Assembly (NCBI GenBank): GCA_009694375.1
Contig: SHVB01000007.1
Coordinates: 1-64,000 of the forward strand
From: Acidimicrobiia bacterium
GTDB lineage: Bacteria; Actinomycetota; Acidimicrobiia; Acidimicrobiales; VFJN01
Length of the DNA stretch: 64,000 bases
Reading direction: 5' to 3'
In this document: positions 44,268 to 53,032 of the stretch, piece by piece
How positions within the stretch are numbered: the stretch's first letter is position 1
Layout of the letters: each line of letters opens with the position of its first letter
Program-made: the position numbers and the translations under genes
Notes under the pieces: generated by a model
Told to the model about the DNA's origin: nothing
Seen by the model: only the letters and a program-made list of their open reading frames with translations
The model's database searches: none

Positions 44268-44807
44268 ATGTGGCGAAAAGCAATGATCTATCTGGGTCTC
44301 GGTCCGGACGAAGAGTACGACGACTACGAACCTGCCGATGAGCGCCCGCCGGAACGTGACCGACCGGCACCCGCCCCCAGCCGCTACCCCCCGAGCCGGG
44401 AAGACCCTGGCCAGTCGGCCCCGGTCCAGGGCTCAGTGCGCACGATTCCCAGTGTGCGCCCGCAGGCGTCGGGCACCGGCGGTGATCCGGCCCGTCGGCC
44501 CCAGACTGCGGTAGTGCGACCACTGCCGGCGGAAGCCGCGGTCAAGCCTGAGGTGATCGCTCCCGCCACGTTCAACGACACCCAAGAGGTGGCGGACCGG
44601 CTCAAAGAGAACCAACCGGTCATCTTGAATCTGGAGAACGTCGACGGCCTCCTGCGTCGTCGCCTGATCGACTTCGCCGCCGGTTTGGTCTATGGGATCG
44701 GCGGTCACATGGAGAAGGTGAGCGCCAACGTCCTGCTTCTCTCGCCCGCCAACGTCTCTGCCGAAGATCGCCTGCGCCTGCGGGACCACGATTACCTCGA
44801 CGGCTGA
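44268..44807 (+). CDS. sepF: Cell division protein SepF
   Basis: SepF bundles FtsZ filaments and tethers them to the membrane in actinobacteria. The 179-residue protein starts with the N-terminal amphipathic helix (MWRKAMIYLGLGP), a long Pro-rich disordered linker, and a C-terminal SepF core (ATFNDTQEVADRLKENQPVI, ending GHMEKVSANVLLLSPANV). The ATG at 44268 starts exactly at the membrane helix. Confidence 0.93.
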   Translation: MWRKAMIYLGLGPDEEYDDYEPADERPPERDRPAPAPSRYPPSREDPGQSAPVQGSVRTIPSVRPQASGTGGDPARRPQTAVVRPLPAEAAVKPEVIAPATFNDTQEVADRLKENQPVILNLENVDGLLRRRLIDFAAGLVYGIGGHMEKVSANVLLLSPANVSAEDRLRLRDHDYLDG

Positions 44808-44816
44808 GCGCGAGCC

Positions 44817-45059
44817 ATGGACTTCATCTGTCAACTGTTGAATTTCTATCTGTGGATCATTTTGGCGCGCATTCTGTTTTCCTACGTCCGCTCCACCCCC
44901 GGCACCGCGCTGGCGAGCGTCAACAACGTGATCCTGACCCTCACCGAACCGGTGCTGGGGCCATTGCGTCGCGTCATCCCCCCGGTGCGGATGGGGGCGG
45001 GGGCCATTGACCTTTCTCCGATCATTGTCTTCGTGGGCATCCTGTTGATCTGCGGCTGA
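44817..45059 (+). CDS. YggT-family membrane protein
   Basis: The 80-residue protein has two hydrophobic segments (residues 6-23 and 60-79) and the YggT core with SVNNVILTLTEPVLGPLRRVIPPV. YggT proteins are found beside sepF and divIVA in actinobacteria and other bacteria; an effect on the cell-wall or osmotic stress is reported for some, but the role is not settled. It follows sepF by 9 bases. Confidence 0.87.
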   Translation: MDFICQLLNFYLWIILARILFSYVRSTPGTALASVNNVILTLTEPVLGPLRRVIPPVRMGAGAIDLSPIIVFVGILLICG

Positions 45060-45106
45060 TCGAAGTTGTCCCCCGGCCACCTCGATCGTTGACTACGCTG
45101 GAGGGC

Positions 45107-46045
45107 ATGGACGTAACCCCGCAGTTACTGAACGACGTTGAGTTCCGCGAGGCGAAGCGGGGTGGTTACAACACACAGGACGTGGACGAGTTTCTCGAAC
45201 GCCTGGCGGTGGGCCTCGAGCGCCAAGACTCCGCTTTGCACGAGGCCCTCCAGCGCGCTGGGAGTGCCGAAGCCCGCATTGTGGACGCCGAGCGCCGGGC
45301 GGCGGAGGCCAATGATCGGGCCACCGCAACCAGCGACATGGACGAGACCTTGAAGCGCACGCTGGTGCTGGCGCAGCGCACCGCCGATGCCGCCATTAAG
45401 GAAGCTGAGGAGCACGCCGCTCAGACGTTGGCGGCTGCCACCGATCAGGCGAGTCGGATGTTGTTCGATGCGCAGGAGGCCACCGCCCGGGCCCGGGCCG
45501 ATGCCGATGCCGAAGCCCGCCGTGCCCAAGAAACCGCCCAGAGCCTGGTGGTGGCGGAGTTGCGTGAGCTGGAGTTGGCGCGCGATCAGTTGCACGGAGA
45601 CGTAGACATGCTGCAGCGACACCTCTCTGAGCAGCGGGATCGATTGCGTCTCACCACCCGTGAACTCCAACGACTGCTTGATGATCCGGCCTCGTTGCGG
45701 GAGGTAGATCTTCCCGTGCTGAGCCAGAGTTCGCCCAGCACCCCAACCTTCGATCCCGCCCCGGCTCCTATTCGGCTGGCGCCGGTGGAGGCGGTAGCGC
45801 CTCCCGAGGCGGTCACCGGGCCAACGCCCTCGCCGGCCTACGCCGATAGTCCCGACCCCATCGATGTCACCGATCTACCCACTCAAGCCACTGATGTGCT
45901 CGGTGATGACGATGCGTACCTGGCGGAACTTCGCAAAGCGATGACCGACGAGTCGCCTCTTGGTCCCCGGGAAGACGACGAGATTGGTGGCCTGTTTGAC
46001 CAAGCCCCGGAGACAGATCGTCCCCGCTTCGGTCGTAAGCGCTAA
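45107..46045 (+). CDS. divIVA: DivIVA/Wag31-type polar growth protein
   Basis: The 312-residue protein begins with the DivIVA lipid-binding motif VEFREAKRGGYNTQDVDEFLERL, then a long alpha-helical coiled coil (about residues 30-210) rich in Ala/Glu/Arg, and an acidic Pro-rich C-terminus ending GRKR. In actinobacteria DivIVA recognises curved membranes and directs polar or septal wall growth; Ser/Thr kinases often modify it. ATG at 45107 is used; TTG at 45089 would add a short tail. Its 3' end overlaps convergent ileS by 4 bases. Confidence 0.9.
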   Translation: MDVTPQLLNDVEFREAKRGGYNTQDVDEFLERLAVGLERQDSALHEALQRAGSAEARIVDAERRAAEANDRATATSDMDETLKRTLVLAQRTADAAIKEAEEHAAQTLAAATDQASRMLFDAQEATARARADADAEARRAQETAQSLVVAELRELELARDQLHGDVDMLQRHLSEQRDRLRLTTRELQRLLDDPASLREVDLPVLSQSSPSTPTFDPAPAPIRLAPVEAVAPPEAVTGPTPSPAYADSPDPIDVTDLPTQATDVLGDDDAYLAELRKAMTDESPLGPREDDEIGGLFDQAPETDRPRFGRKR

Positions 46046-49000
46046 TAGCTGTCGTCGCGGCGGAGGGCGACTATTACCGCCTGATCGTCGATGGTGATCT
46101 CTGATGCCCCCGGTCCAGGCTCTCCGGCATCCAGGGAGGTGGCCAGTACCTCCCCGGCGATCCACGCGCCGTGGGTCTGTAGGGCGCTCATTACGATGGG
46201 AGGGCCCGCCAGGGTGATGCGCACTCGGTCGGCGATTTCCAGACCGAGGTCTTTGCGAAGATCGTTCAGGGCTCGTACCAGTTCCCGGGCGGTGCCTTCC
46301 TGGCGGAGTGAGTCATTGAGCTCGAGGTCCAACGCCACCGCCCAGCCACTGTCTTCCGCGAGGGCGAAGTCGTCGTGCCGCGTGGCGCGTAGTTCTACCT
46401 CGGCGGCCTCGAGGCGAATGCCCCCCACCTCGATCCAGCCTTCGGCCTCGAGGTGACGCTGCAGGGCCGAGCCGTCGGCCGTGGCGAGGGCGGCTTTGAC
46501 TTCGTTCACCCGGGGGCCCAAGCGCGGTCCCAGCACCCGGAAGTTCGGTACGACGGTCCAGGTCAGTAGGCCCGAGAGGGTGTCCACGTCTTCGAGGGTC
46601 TTGACGTTCAGTTCCACGGCGATCTCCTCGAGCACGTCGGGGGTGAGGGTGGCGCCGGGGTGCAGAAGGAGGGCACGCGACAGCGGTTGGCGGGTTTTCA
46701 CCTTGGCGTCGGTACGAGCGGCTCGCCCGAGAGCGACCAACCGGCGAGCCGCCGCCATCGAACGGGCCAGAGTCTCGTCGCGCCACCCGCCGGGGCTGGG
46801 CCAATCGGCGAGGTGGACCGAGGGGCTACCGGTGAGGGTGGTGTGGAGTTGGTCGGCGAGGAACGGGCAGAAGGGGGCCAGCAGTTCGGCCACCGTGACG
46901 AGACAATGGTGCAAGGTGGCGTGGGCCACCGGATCGGGGGCCTTCCAGAAGCGGGGACGACTGCGTCGCACATACCAGTTGGAGAGATCGTCGATGAAGG
47001 TGGCGAGGCGGGCGGAACTACTGAGGGCATCGAAGTCGTCGAGAGCAGTGGTCATGGCCGAGACGGTGTCGTCGAGTTCGGAGAGCACCCAGCGGTCGAG
47101 CACGTGGGCCGGCGCAGGGGCATCAGGCCCGGGTACCCACCCATCGAGATCGGCGTAGGTGGCATGGAAGGAGAAGACATTCCACAGGGTCACGAGGGTC
47201 TGCCGGGTGGCCTCGCGGATGCCGTCCTCGGACACCCGACGGGGCGACCAGGGCTGGCCGGCGGAGAAGAAGTACCAGCGCAGCGCGTCGGCACCGTAGG
47301 TGGAGAAGATGTGCCAGGGGTCGATGACGTTGCCCTTGGTTTTAGACATTTTGGCGCCGTGCTCATCCACGATGTGGCCAAGACACACGACGTTTCGGTA
47401 GGGCGTCTCACCGAACACCAGCGTGTTGACGGCGAGCAGTGAGTAGAACCAGCCGCGCGTTTGGTCGATGGCCTCACAGATGAAGTCGGCCGGGTAGGCC
47501 GGTAGGGAGCCATCGCTGGCAAAGGGATGATGGTGTTGGGCCGAGGGCATCGAACCGGAGTCGAACCAGGCATCGAGCACCGGCTGGAGGCGACGGGCCG
47601 AACCCGAGCAGCCCGGTTCGGTGCAGGGCAAGGTGATGGCATCCACGAACGGCCGGTGCAGGTCGACTTCGGTGAGGTCCCGTCCCGATCGGTCCGACAG
47701 TTCCGCCACCGAACCAATACAGGTGTCGTGGTGGCAGTCGTCGCAGCGCCAAATGGGGAGGGGGGTTCCCCAGTAGCGGTCGCGCGAGAGGGCCCAGTCG
47801 ATGTTTCCTTCGAGCCACTTTCCGAAGCGCCCGTGCTTGATGTGTTCGGGATGCCATCCGATCGTCTCGTTCTGTTCGATCATCTCGGCGCGGCGGTCGG
47901 AGGTGCGGGCGAACCACGAAGTCTTGGCCCAGTAGATCAAGGGGGTATGGCAACGCCAGCAGTGCGGGTAGGAGTGTTCGTAGGCCTCCTCCGCCACGAG
48001 CAGGCCGCGGGTGGTGAGGTCGGTGATGATGTCTCGGTCGCTGTCCTTCACGAATCGACCGGCCCAGGGGCCGATGCGGTCGTCGAATGTGCCGGTTTCA
48101 TCGACAGGGTTCAGCGTGGGAAGACCCTCGGCCCGGCCCACAGCCGCGTCGTCCTCGCCGAAGGCGGGGGCGAGGTGGACGATGCCCGAGCCGTCGGCGT
48201 CGGACACATAGTCGGCGGCCACGATGCGCCACGGCTGGCCATCGGTTGCCTCCAGATAGGAAAAGGGCCGGTCGTAGCGCCCGCCCACCAATTCGGTGCC
48301 GGTCCACGACCCGAGCAAGGGGGCATCGGGATAGCGGCGCCCGGCGGCGGCGGCCCCCAGCAGCAAGTCGCGTCCGCCGGCGGGATCGGCGATGCGGACA
48401 TAGCGCAACGCAGGGCCCACCGCGGCGGCGACGTTGGAGACGAGGGTCCACGGTGTGGTGGTCCACACGAGGAGATCAGCACCCTCCACCGGGCCGGTGG
48501 TGATGGGGAACCGCACGTACACCGAGGGATCGACAACGTCCTGATAGCCCTGGGCCACCTCGTGGGAGGACAAGGCCGTGCCGCAGCGAGCGCAGTACGG
48601 ACTGACCCGGTGGCCCTCGTACAACAAGCCCTTGTCCCATAGTTGTTTGACCAGCCACCAGACCGACTCGACGTAGTCGTTGCTGAGGGTCCAATAGGCA
48701 TCATCGGTATCGATCCAGGTGCCGGATCGGGTGGTGAGCGCCGACCAGTCCTCGACGTAACGCGTGACGGAGTCGCGGCAGCGCTGGTTGAAGGCCTCGA
48801 TGCCGAAGGCCTCGATCTCGGGCTTGGTGGACAGCCCCAGTTCCTTCTCCACCTCCAGTTCCACCGGCAGGCCGTGGCAGTCCCATCCCCCCTTGCGGGG
48901 GACGGCATGGCCACGCATCGTTTGGAAGCGGGGGTAGAGGTCTTTGAAGGCGCGAGCCCACACATGATGCAGGCCGGGCTTGCCGTTGGCGGTGGGTGGG

Positions 49001-49140
49001 CCCTCGTAGAACACCCACGGCTTGGCCCCCTCGCGGCTGCGGCGAACCTGCTCCACCACGTCCTCGTCGCGCCAGCGGGCGAGGACGGCGGTCTCAAGGC
49101 CGACGAGGTCGAGGTTGGGGTCGACGGGGCCGAATGGCAT
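46042..49140 (-). CDS. ileS: Isoleucyl-tRNA synthetase
   Basis: This class I aminoacyl-tRNA synthetase (1032 residues) charges tRNA-Ile. The HIGH-type motif is in PPTANGKPGLHHVWARAF, the KMSKS motif is KMSKTKGN near residue 603, and a large editing domain (CP1) lies between with GTGIVHxAP-like GSGIVHLAPAFGEDD. The length and C-terminal region match the longer (eukaryote-like) class common in actinobacteria. It is on the minus strand between divIVA and the DksA-like gene, opposite to its neighbours. Confidence 0.95.
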   Translation of the reverse strand: MPFGPVDPNLDLVGLETAVLARWRDEDVVEQVRRSREGAKPWVFYEGPPTANGKPGLHHVWARAFKDLYPRFQTMRGHAVPRKGGWDCHGLPVELEVEKELGLSTKPEIEAFGIEAFNQRCRDSVTRYVEDWSALTTRSGTWIDTDDAYWTLSNDYVESVWWLVKQLWDKGLLYEGHRVSPYCARCGTALSSHEVAQGYQDVVDPSVYVRFPITTGPVEGADLLVWTTTPWTLVSNVAAAVGPALRYVRIADPAGGRDLLLGAAAAGRRYPDAPLLGSWTGTELVGGRYDRPFSYLEATDGQPWRIVAADYVSDADGSGIVHLAPAFGEDDAAVGRAEGLPTLNPVDETGTFDDRIGPWAGRFVKDSDRDIITDLTTRGLLVAEEAYEHSYPHCWRCHTPLIYWAKTSWFARTSDRRAEMIEQNETIGWHPEHIKHGRFGKWLEGNIDWALSRDRYWGTPLPIWRCDDCHHDTCIGSVAELSDRSGRDLTEVDLHRPFVDAITLPCTEPGCSGSARRLQPVLDAWFDSGSMPSAQHHHPFASDGSLPAYPADFICEAIDQTRGWFYSLLAVNTLVFGETPYRNVVCLGHIVDEHGAKMSKTKGNVIDPWHIFSTYGADALRWYFFSAGQPWSPRRVSEDGIREATRQTLVTLWNVFSFHATYADLDGWVPGPDAPAPAHVLDRWVLSELDDTVSAMTTALDDFDALSSSARLATFIDDLSNWYVRRSRPRFWKAPDPVAHATLHHCLVTVAELLAPFCPFLADQLHTTLTGSPSVHLADWPSPGGWRDETLARSMAAARRLVALGRAARTDAKVKTRQPLSRALLLHPGATLTPDVLEEIAVELNVKTLEDVDTLSGLLTWTVVPNFRVLGPRLGPRVNEVKAALATADGSALQRHLEAEGWIEVGGIRLEAAEVELRATRHDDFALAEDSGWAVALDLELNDSLRQEGTARELVRALNDLRKDLGLEIADRVRITLAGPPIVMSALQTHGAWIAGEVLATSLDAGEPGPGASEITIDDQAVIVALRRDDSY

Positions 49141-49264
49141 CAGCGCAGGCTACCGGGCCGCCGGGCAGGCTCGGTGCGGGGGAGCGGTAGGTTGTTCTCC
49201 GGAGCGTCCGTGCCTAAGATGCGCCACCCTTTCCGGACACCGGCGGGGCTTCGACAGGACGGAA

Positions 49265-49993
49265 GTGAACGTGGCAACCAAGGCACAGGCCAGTAAAGCT
49301 CCGGCGAAGAAGGCCGTGGCGAAGAAGGCCGTGGCGAAGAAGGCCGTGGTGAAGAAGGCGCCGGTGAAGAAGGCGGTGGTGAAGAAGGCGGTGGTGAAGA
49401 AGGCGCCGGTGAAGAAGGCGGTGGTGAAGAAGGCGCCGGTGAAGAAGGCGCCGGTGAAGAAGGCCGTGGTGAAGAAGGCCGTGGTCAAGAAGGCCGTGGT
49501 GAAGAAGGCCGTGGTGAAGAAGGCGCCGGTGGCTCGTCTGGTGGCATCACCGCCCCGCCTGGCCGAAGTGAATGCCCTCGGTGCCCGTTCCGCCCGAAAG
49601 GCCCCAGCCAAGCGCACCGGTCAGTTGGACAAGTTCCTCCTCGACCAGGTGGAGGCGCTCAAGGCAGAGCGAGCCGTCTACGTTCATCAGGCCGCCACCC
49701 TCAAGGCCGAGGCCGACTCGTTGGTGTTCGAGCGAGATCCCGGCGATGTCCAGTTCGATGAGGAGTCCGGGGAGGGCGACACCATTGCGGTGGAACGCGA
49801 ACGAGACCTCACCCTCAGCGCTCAGGCACTGATCGCCGTCGAAGACATCGACACGGCCCTGGTCAAGATCAAAGACGGTGTCTACGGGTGGTGTGAGCAG
49901 TGTCACGCCACCATCCCGAAGGAGCGCCTGCGGGCCCTTCCACATGCTGCCCTGTGCGTGCAGTGCAAGAGCGCGGGCTTTTCCCGTCGCTGA
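49265..49993 (+). CDS. DksA/TraR-type zinc-finger protein with lysine-rich repeats
   Basis: The 242-residue protein has a lysine-rich N-terminus (residues ~15-89: 15 units of KKA-V/P-V/A) and a C-terminal TraR/DksA region: QLDKFLLDQVEALKAER, DIDTALVKIKDGVYG, then the C4 zinc finger WCEQCHATIP and LCVQCKSAG. Such proteins precede lspA in Streptomyces too. The Lys repeats resemble histone-H1/HupB tails and should bind DNA or RNA nonspecifically. DksA-like proteins act on RNA polymerase, but the tip residues of true DksA are not visible. GTG at 49265 follows AGGA by 5 bases; GTG at 49271 is close. Confidence 0.82.
   Translation: MNVATKAQASKAPAKKAVAKKAVAKKAVVKKAPVKKAVVKKAVVKKAPVKKAVVKKAPVKKAPVKKAVVKKAVVKKAVVKKAVVKKAPVARLVASPPRLAEVNALGARSARKAPAKRTGQLDKFLLDQVEALKAERAVYVHQAATLKAEADSLVFERDPGDVQFDEESGEGDTIAVERERDLTLSAQALIAVEDIDTALVKIKDGVYGWCEQCHATIPKERLRALPHAALCVQCKSAGFSRR
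49307..49531 (+). repeat. 15 tandem 15-bp repeats encoding lysine-rich pentapeptides
   Basis: Starting at 49307, units of the form AAGAAGGC(C/G)(G/C)(T/C)GG(T/C)G are repeated 15 times without a frame change, ending at 49531. The encoded unit is KKAVA, KKAVV or KKAPV. The near identity of the DNA units implies expansion by slippage and possible length variation between strains. Confidence 0.92.
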
Positions 49994-50477
49994 GTCAGTT
50001 ACCGCTCCGGCCTCCTATCCGGGTCTGGCCTTTGGGGCGGCTGCGGCGGTAGTGGTGTTGGATCAACTATCCAAGCAGTGGGCCCTCTCGGCTCTCGCCG
50101 ATGGCCCGATCCGCGTAGCCGGGCCGATGGATTTGCGCCTGGTGTTCAACCCCGGAGTGGCTTTCGGTATCGGGAGCGGCGGCGGGTGGGCGCCGGTGAT
50201 CGTGCTCGGGGGGCTGGCCGTTATGGCGGTGGTGGCGGTGCTGGCCTGGCGGGCCGACAACCGTGCTCGGGCGCTGGGCCTGGGCATCATCCTGGGCGGG
50301 GCGCTCGGCAATCAAGTGGACCGGGCCCTGCGAGCCGGCAATGGATTCTTTGGTGGGCAGGTGGTGGACTTCGCGGACCTGGGGTGGTGGCCAGTGTTCA
50401 ATCTGGCCGACGCGGCGCTATGGATCGGGATTGGTTTGCTCGTGTTGTCTTCTCGGGGTGCGGCGGAGCCAGCATGA
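49944..50477 (+). CDS. lspA: Prolipoprotein signal peptidase LspA
   Basis: LspA cleaves signal peptides of diacylated prolipoproteins, such as the GerMN lipoprotein here. It has VVVLDQLSKQWAL, the FNPGVAFGI motif, NQVDRALR (catalytic Asp) and VFNLADAALWIG (second Asp), with four TM segments. The only canonical start upstream of the first TM is ATG at 49944, 50 bases inside the DksA-like gene; the next ones (GTG near 50052) would cut TM1. A non-canonical start near 49992 is possible. rluD overlaps its end. Confidence 0.83.
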   Translation: MLPCACSARARAFPVAESVTAPASYPGLAFGAAAAVVVLDQLSKQWALSALADGPIRVAGPMDLRLVFNPGVAFGIGSGGGWAPVIVLGGLAVMAVVAVLAWRADNRARALGLGIILGGALGNQVDRALRAGNGFFGGQVVDFADLGWWPVFNLADAALWIGIGLLVLSSRGAAEPA

Positions 50478-51394
50478 TCGTGAGCGACGTCGTGCCCGAG
50501 GCGATGGCGGGTGAACGGGTGGATCGCATCGTCGCCATGATCACCGGGATCAGTCGGTCTGAGGTGGCGGAGTTGGTGTCGGCCGGGGTGGTGTTGGTAG
50601 ACGGAACGGTGGTGGGGTCGCGCTCGGCGCGGCTCCGCGCCGGTGCGGTGGTGGAGGTCGATGTGCCGGATCGGGCCGAGGCGGCCCGTCTGGTGCCCGA
50701 ACCCGGCTTGGTCGTGCCGGTGGTCTACGAGGACCACGATTTGTTGGTGATCGACAAGCCTGCGGGTCTGGTGGTGCATCCGGGGGCCGGTCAGCGCACG
50801 GGCACCCTCGTGCACGGTCTCCTGGCCCGCTATCCCGAGATCGTGGCGGTGGGAGTGGACGCAGCCCGGCCGGGCATTGTTCACCGTCTCGATAAGGGCA
50901 CGTCGGGATTACTGCTGGTGGCCCGCACCCCCGCGGCCTATGAGGCCCTGGTGGCAGCGCTGGCGGCTCGGTCAGTTCACCGCCGGTATCGGGCGCTGGC
51001 GTGGGGCACCTTCGATGCTGTCCGCGGCCTCATCGACGCTCCCATCGCTCGATCGATGCGAGAACCAACCCGGCAGGCCATCGACGCGCGGGGCAAGGAG
51101 GCCCGCACCCGCTATGAGGTCCTCGCTACCTTCACCGAGCCGGTGGCGGTGACCGAACTTGCCTGCACCTTGGAGACGGGTCGTACCCATCAGATCCGGG
51201 TGCATCTGCGCTCGATCGGTCACCCGGTAGTGGGCGACAACCGCTACGACGGCGCCCGCCAGTCCCTCCCCATGGGCCGACCCTTCCTCCACGCCGAACT
51301 CCTCGAACTGGCCCACCCCGTCACGGGGAACCCGCTGTCGTTTTCCTCGCCCATTCCCGCCGACCTCGTTGAGGTCCTCGGCCGCTTGCGCTGA
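50474..51394 (+). CDS. rluD: Ribosomal large-subunit pseudouridine synthase, RluD family
   Basis: The 306-residue enzyme has an N-terminal S4 domain (ERVDRIVAMITGISRSEVAEL), the pseudouridine synthase catalytic motif HRLDKGTSGLLLVARTPAA (Asp in RLDK) and TGRTHQIRVHLRSIGHPVVGDNRY near the C-terminus. It converts uridines in 23S rRNA helix 69 or similar. ATG at 50474 overlaps the lspA stop. The lspA-rluD order is common in bacteria. Confidence 0.93.
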   Translation: MIVSDVVPEAMAGERVDRIVAMITGISRSEVAELVSAGVVLVDGTVVGSRSARLRAGAVVEVDVPDRAEAARLVPEPGLVVPVVYEDHDLLVIDKPAGLVVHPGAGQRTGTLVHGLLARYPEIVAVGVDAARPGIVHRLDKGTSGLLLVARTPAAYEALVAALAARSVHRRYRALAWGTFDAVRGLIDAPIARSMREPTRQAIDARGKEARTRYEVLATFTEPVAVTELACTLETGRTHQIRVHLRSIGHPVVGDNRYDGARQSLPMGRPFLHAELLELAHPVTGNPLSFSSPIPADLVEVLGRLR

Positions 51395-51401
51395 GGGCTC
51401 C

Positions 51402-51851
51402 TTAGCCCAAGATAGGGTCGGGCCAATCGGCCTGCCCTCGGGACATGGCCACGATGTCGGCCAGGGTGAAGCTGTCCAGGTGGGTGCGGATGCGACCACT
51501 GATCCCGGCCCACACGGCGAGGAGGACGCATTGGCCTTCGTGGTCACAGGCGCCGTCCTGGTGGGGTTCGCCGAAATCACCCAGCCCAATCGGACCATCG
51601 ACGGCCGACACGATCTCGCCGAGGGTGATTTTTTCCGGCTGGCGGGCGAGGGTGTAGCCACCGCCTACGCCGCGTTTGGAATGCACGAGGCCGGCACCTT
51701 TGAGAGCAAGGAGGATCTGTTCGAGGTAGGGCTGGGGTAGGCCGGTGCGCTCCGCGATATCTCGCACAGAAGTGGGGCTGGTACCGTCGGGTTGCAGGGC
51801 CAAGGAGACAAGTGCTCGGCTGGCGTAGTCACCCCGGGTGGACACCTTCAC
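51402..51851 (-). CDS. Rrf2-family transcriptional regulator
   Basis: The 149-residue protein has a winged helix (MKVSTRGDYASRALVSLALQ, TSVRDIAERTGLPQPYLEQIL, VHSKRGVGGGYTLAR) typical of IscR/NsrR-type Rrf2 regulators. Two Cys lie in the cluster region (ACDHEGQC); a third ligand is not obvious, so an Fe-S cluster with a His or other ligand, or a sensor of another kind, is possible. It is divergent from the phosphodiesterase gene with a palindrome between them that may be its operator. Confidence 0.88.
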   Translation of the reverse strand: MKVSTRGDYASRALVSLALQPDGTSPTSVRDIAERTGLPQPYLEQILLALKGAGLVHSKRGVGGGYTLARQPEKITLGEIVSAVDGPIGLGDFGEPHQDGACDHEGQCVLLAVWAGISGRIRTHLDSFTLADIVAMSRGQADWPDPILG

Positions 51852-51881
51852 AGGCCCAACCCTAGGGCAGGGGGCGCGGTC

Positions 51882-51899
51882 ACGGTACGCTCGTACCGT
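51882..51899. promoter_or_regulatory. 18-bp perfect palindrome between rrf2 and phosphodiesterase gene
   Basis: ACGGTACG-CT-CGTACCGT is a perfect inverted repeat, 30 bases upstream of the rrf2 start and 2 bases before the phosphodiesterase ATG. It is well placed to be an operator, probably for the Rrf2 regulator, and overlaps the ribosome-binding position of the downstream gene. The protein that binds it is inferred. Confidence 0.5.
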
Positions 51900-51901
51900 T
51901 C

Positions 51902-53005
51902 ATGTCCGATGCCCCTCACCTCCCTGCCTATGACGGCGCCTGCATTACCAACGTGGTACCCACTTTGCTCCACCCCCCGGCCCAGATCCCGCCGTGGATG
52001 CCCGCCGTGGCGCTTGGGGCCCCTCGGGTGGTGCTGCTGGTGCTCGATGGCCTGGGCTGGAACCAACTCGAGGCCCGCCGTCAGGTGGCACCGGCCCTGT
52101 CGGGCCTCGAGGGAGGACCCATTTCCACCGTGGCGCCTTCCACTACCGCCACCGCCCTCACCTCCATCACCACCGGCTTGCCGCCGGGTGAGCACGGCAT
52201 CATGGGGTACCGGATGGCGGTAGAGGGCGAGGTGCTCAACGTGCTGCGCTGGTCGGTGGAATCCGGTGATGCCCGTCGCACCATTGCCCCGAGCCGGATG
52301 CAGTCGCAGCCCTGTTTCGGAGGTCAGCGTCCACCGGTGATCACCCGGGCGGAGTTTGCGACGTCGGGCTTCACCCAGGCGCATCTCCACCAGGTGCGTT
52401 TCACCGGCTATCGCACCGTGGGCACCCTGGCGGCGGAGATCATCCGACTGGCCACGGACGGCGAGCCCTTCCTCTACGCCTACTACGACGGGCTCGACAC
52501 GGTGTCGCATGAGTACGGCCTCGGCAGCCAGTACGACGAGGAGTTGCGGTGGGTCGATCACCTGGTGGCCACCCTTCTGGAGTCACTTCCGTCCGGCACT
52601 GCCTTGGTGGTTACCGCCGACCATGGGCAGGTGGAGACCGGCGACAACGTGGTGTCCCTGCCGGGGGACGTGCTGGCCCATGTGGGCCAGCAATCGGGTG
52701 AGGGTCGCTTTCGGTGGCTCCACGCCCGGGCCGGGCGTCGCACCGATCTCGAAGAGGCGTGTCGGGCTCGGCTGGGTGACCACGCCTGGGTGCGTACCCG
52801 GGCCGAGGCTATCGCGCAGGGGTGGTATGGCCCTGTGGTGACTGAGGCGGCGGCCAGTCGACTCGGTGATGTGCTGCTCGCGGCCAAGGGCACAGTGGCC
52901 TTCGGGGACCCCACCGATACAGGACCCTTTCAACTGGTGGGTCGCCATGGGTCTCTAACCGCCGACGAAATGCTGGTGCCTTTGCTGGCGGGCGTGGCCC
53001 ACTAG
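51902..53005 (+). CDS. Type I phosphodiesterase / nucleotide pyrophosphatase family
   Basis: This alkaline-phosphatase-superfamily enzyme (367 residues) has VLLVLDGLGWNQLEAR, STTATALTSITTGLPPGEHGIMGYRM (nucleophile Thr in the first part), YYDGLDTVSHEYG and VTADHGQVE, all metal-site motifs of phosphodiesterases of this group. No signal peptide is clear, so it is probably cytoplasmic. The substrate is unknown; nucleotide-sugar or phospholipid-linked phosphodiester bonds are possible. Confidence 0.83.
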   Translation: MSDAPHLPAYDGACITNVVPTLLHPPAQIPPWMPAVALGAPRVVLLVLDGLGWNQLEARRQVAPALSGLEGGPISTVAPSTTATALTSITTGLPPGEHGIMGYRMAVEGEVLNVLRWSVESGDARRTIAPSRMQSQPCFGGQRPPVITRAEFATSGFTQAHLHQVRFTGYRTVGTLAAEIIRLATDGEPFLYAYYDGLDTVSHEYGLGSQYDEELRWVDHLVATLLESLPSGTALVVTADHGQVETGDNVVSLPGDVLAHVGQQSGEGRFRWLHARAGRRTDLEEACRARLGDHAWVRTRAEAIAQGWYGPVVTEAAASRLGDVLLAAKGTVAFGDPTDTGPFQLVGRHGSLTADEMLVPLLAGVAH

Positions 53006-53032
53006 TTCGTCTTGGTCGGTAGGGTACAGGCC

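Noticed and set aside
49307-49531. Short regular repeats considered as a CRISPR array
   Set aside because: Units are 15 bases with no unique spacers and code in frame for a lysine-rich protein segment.
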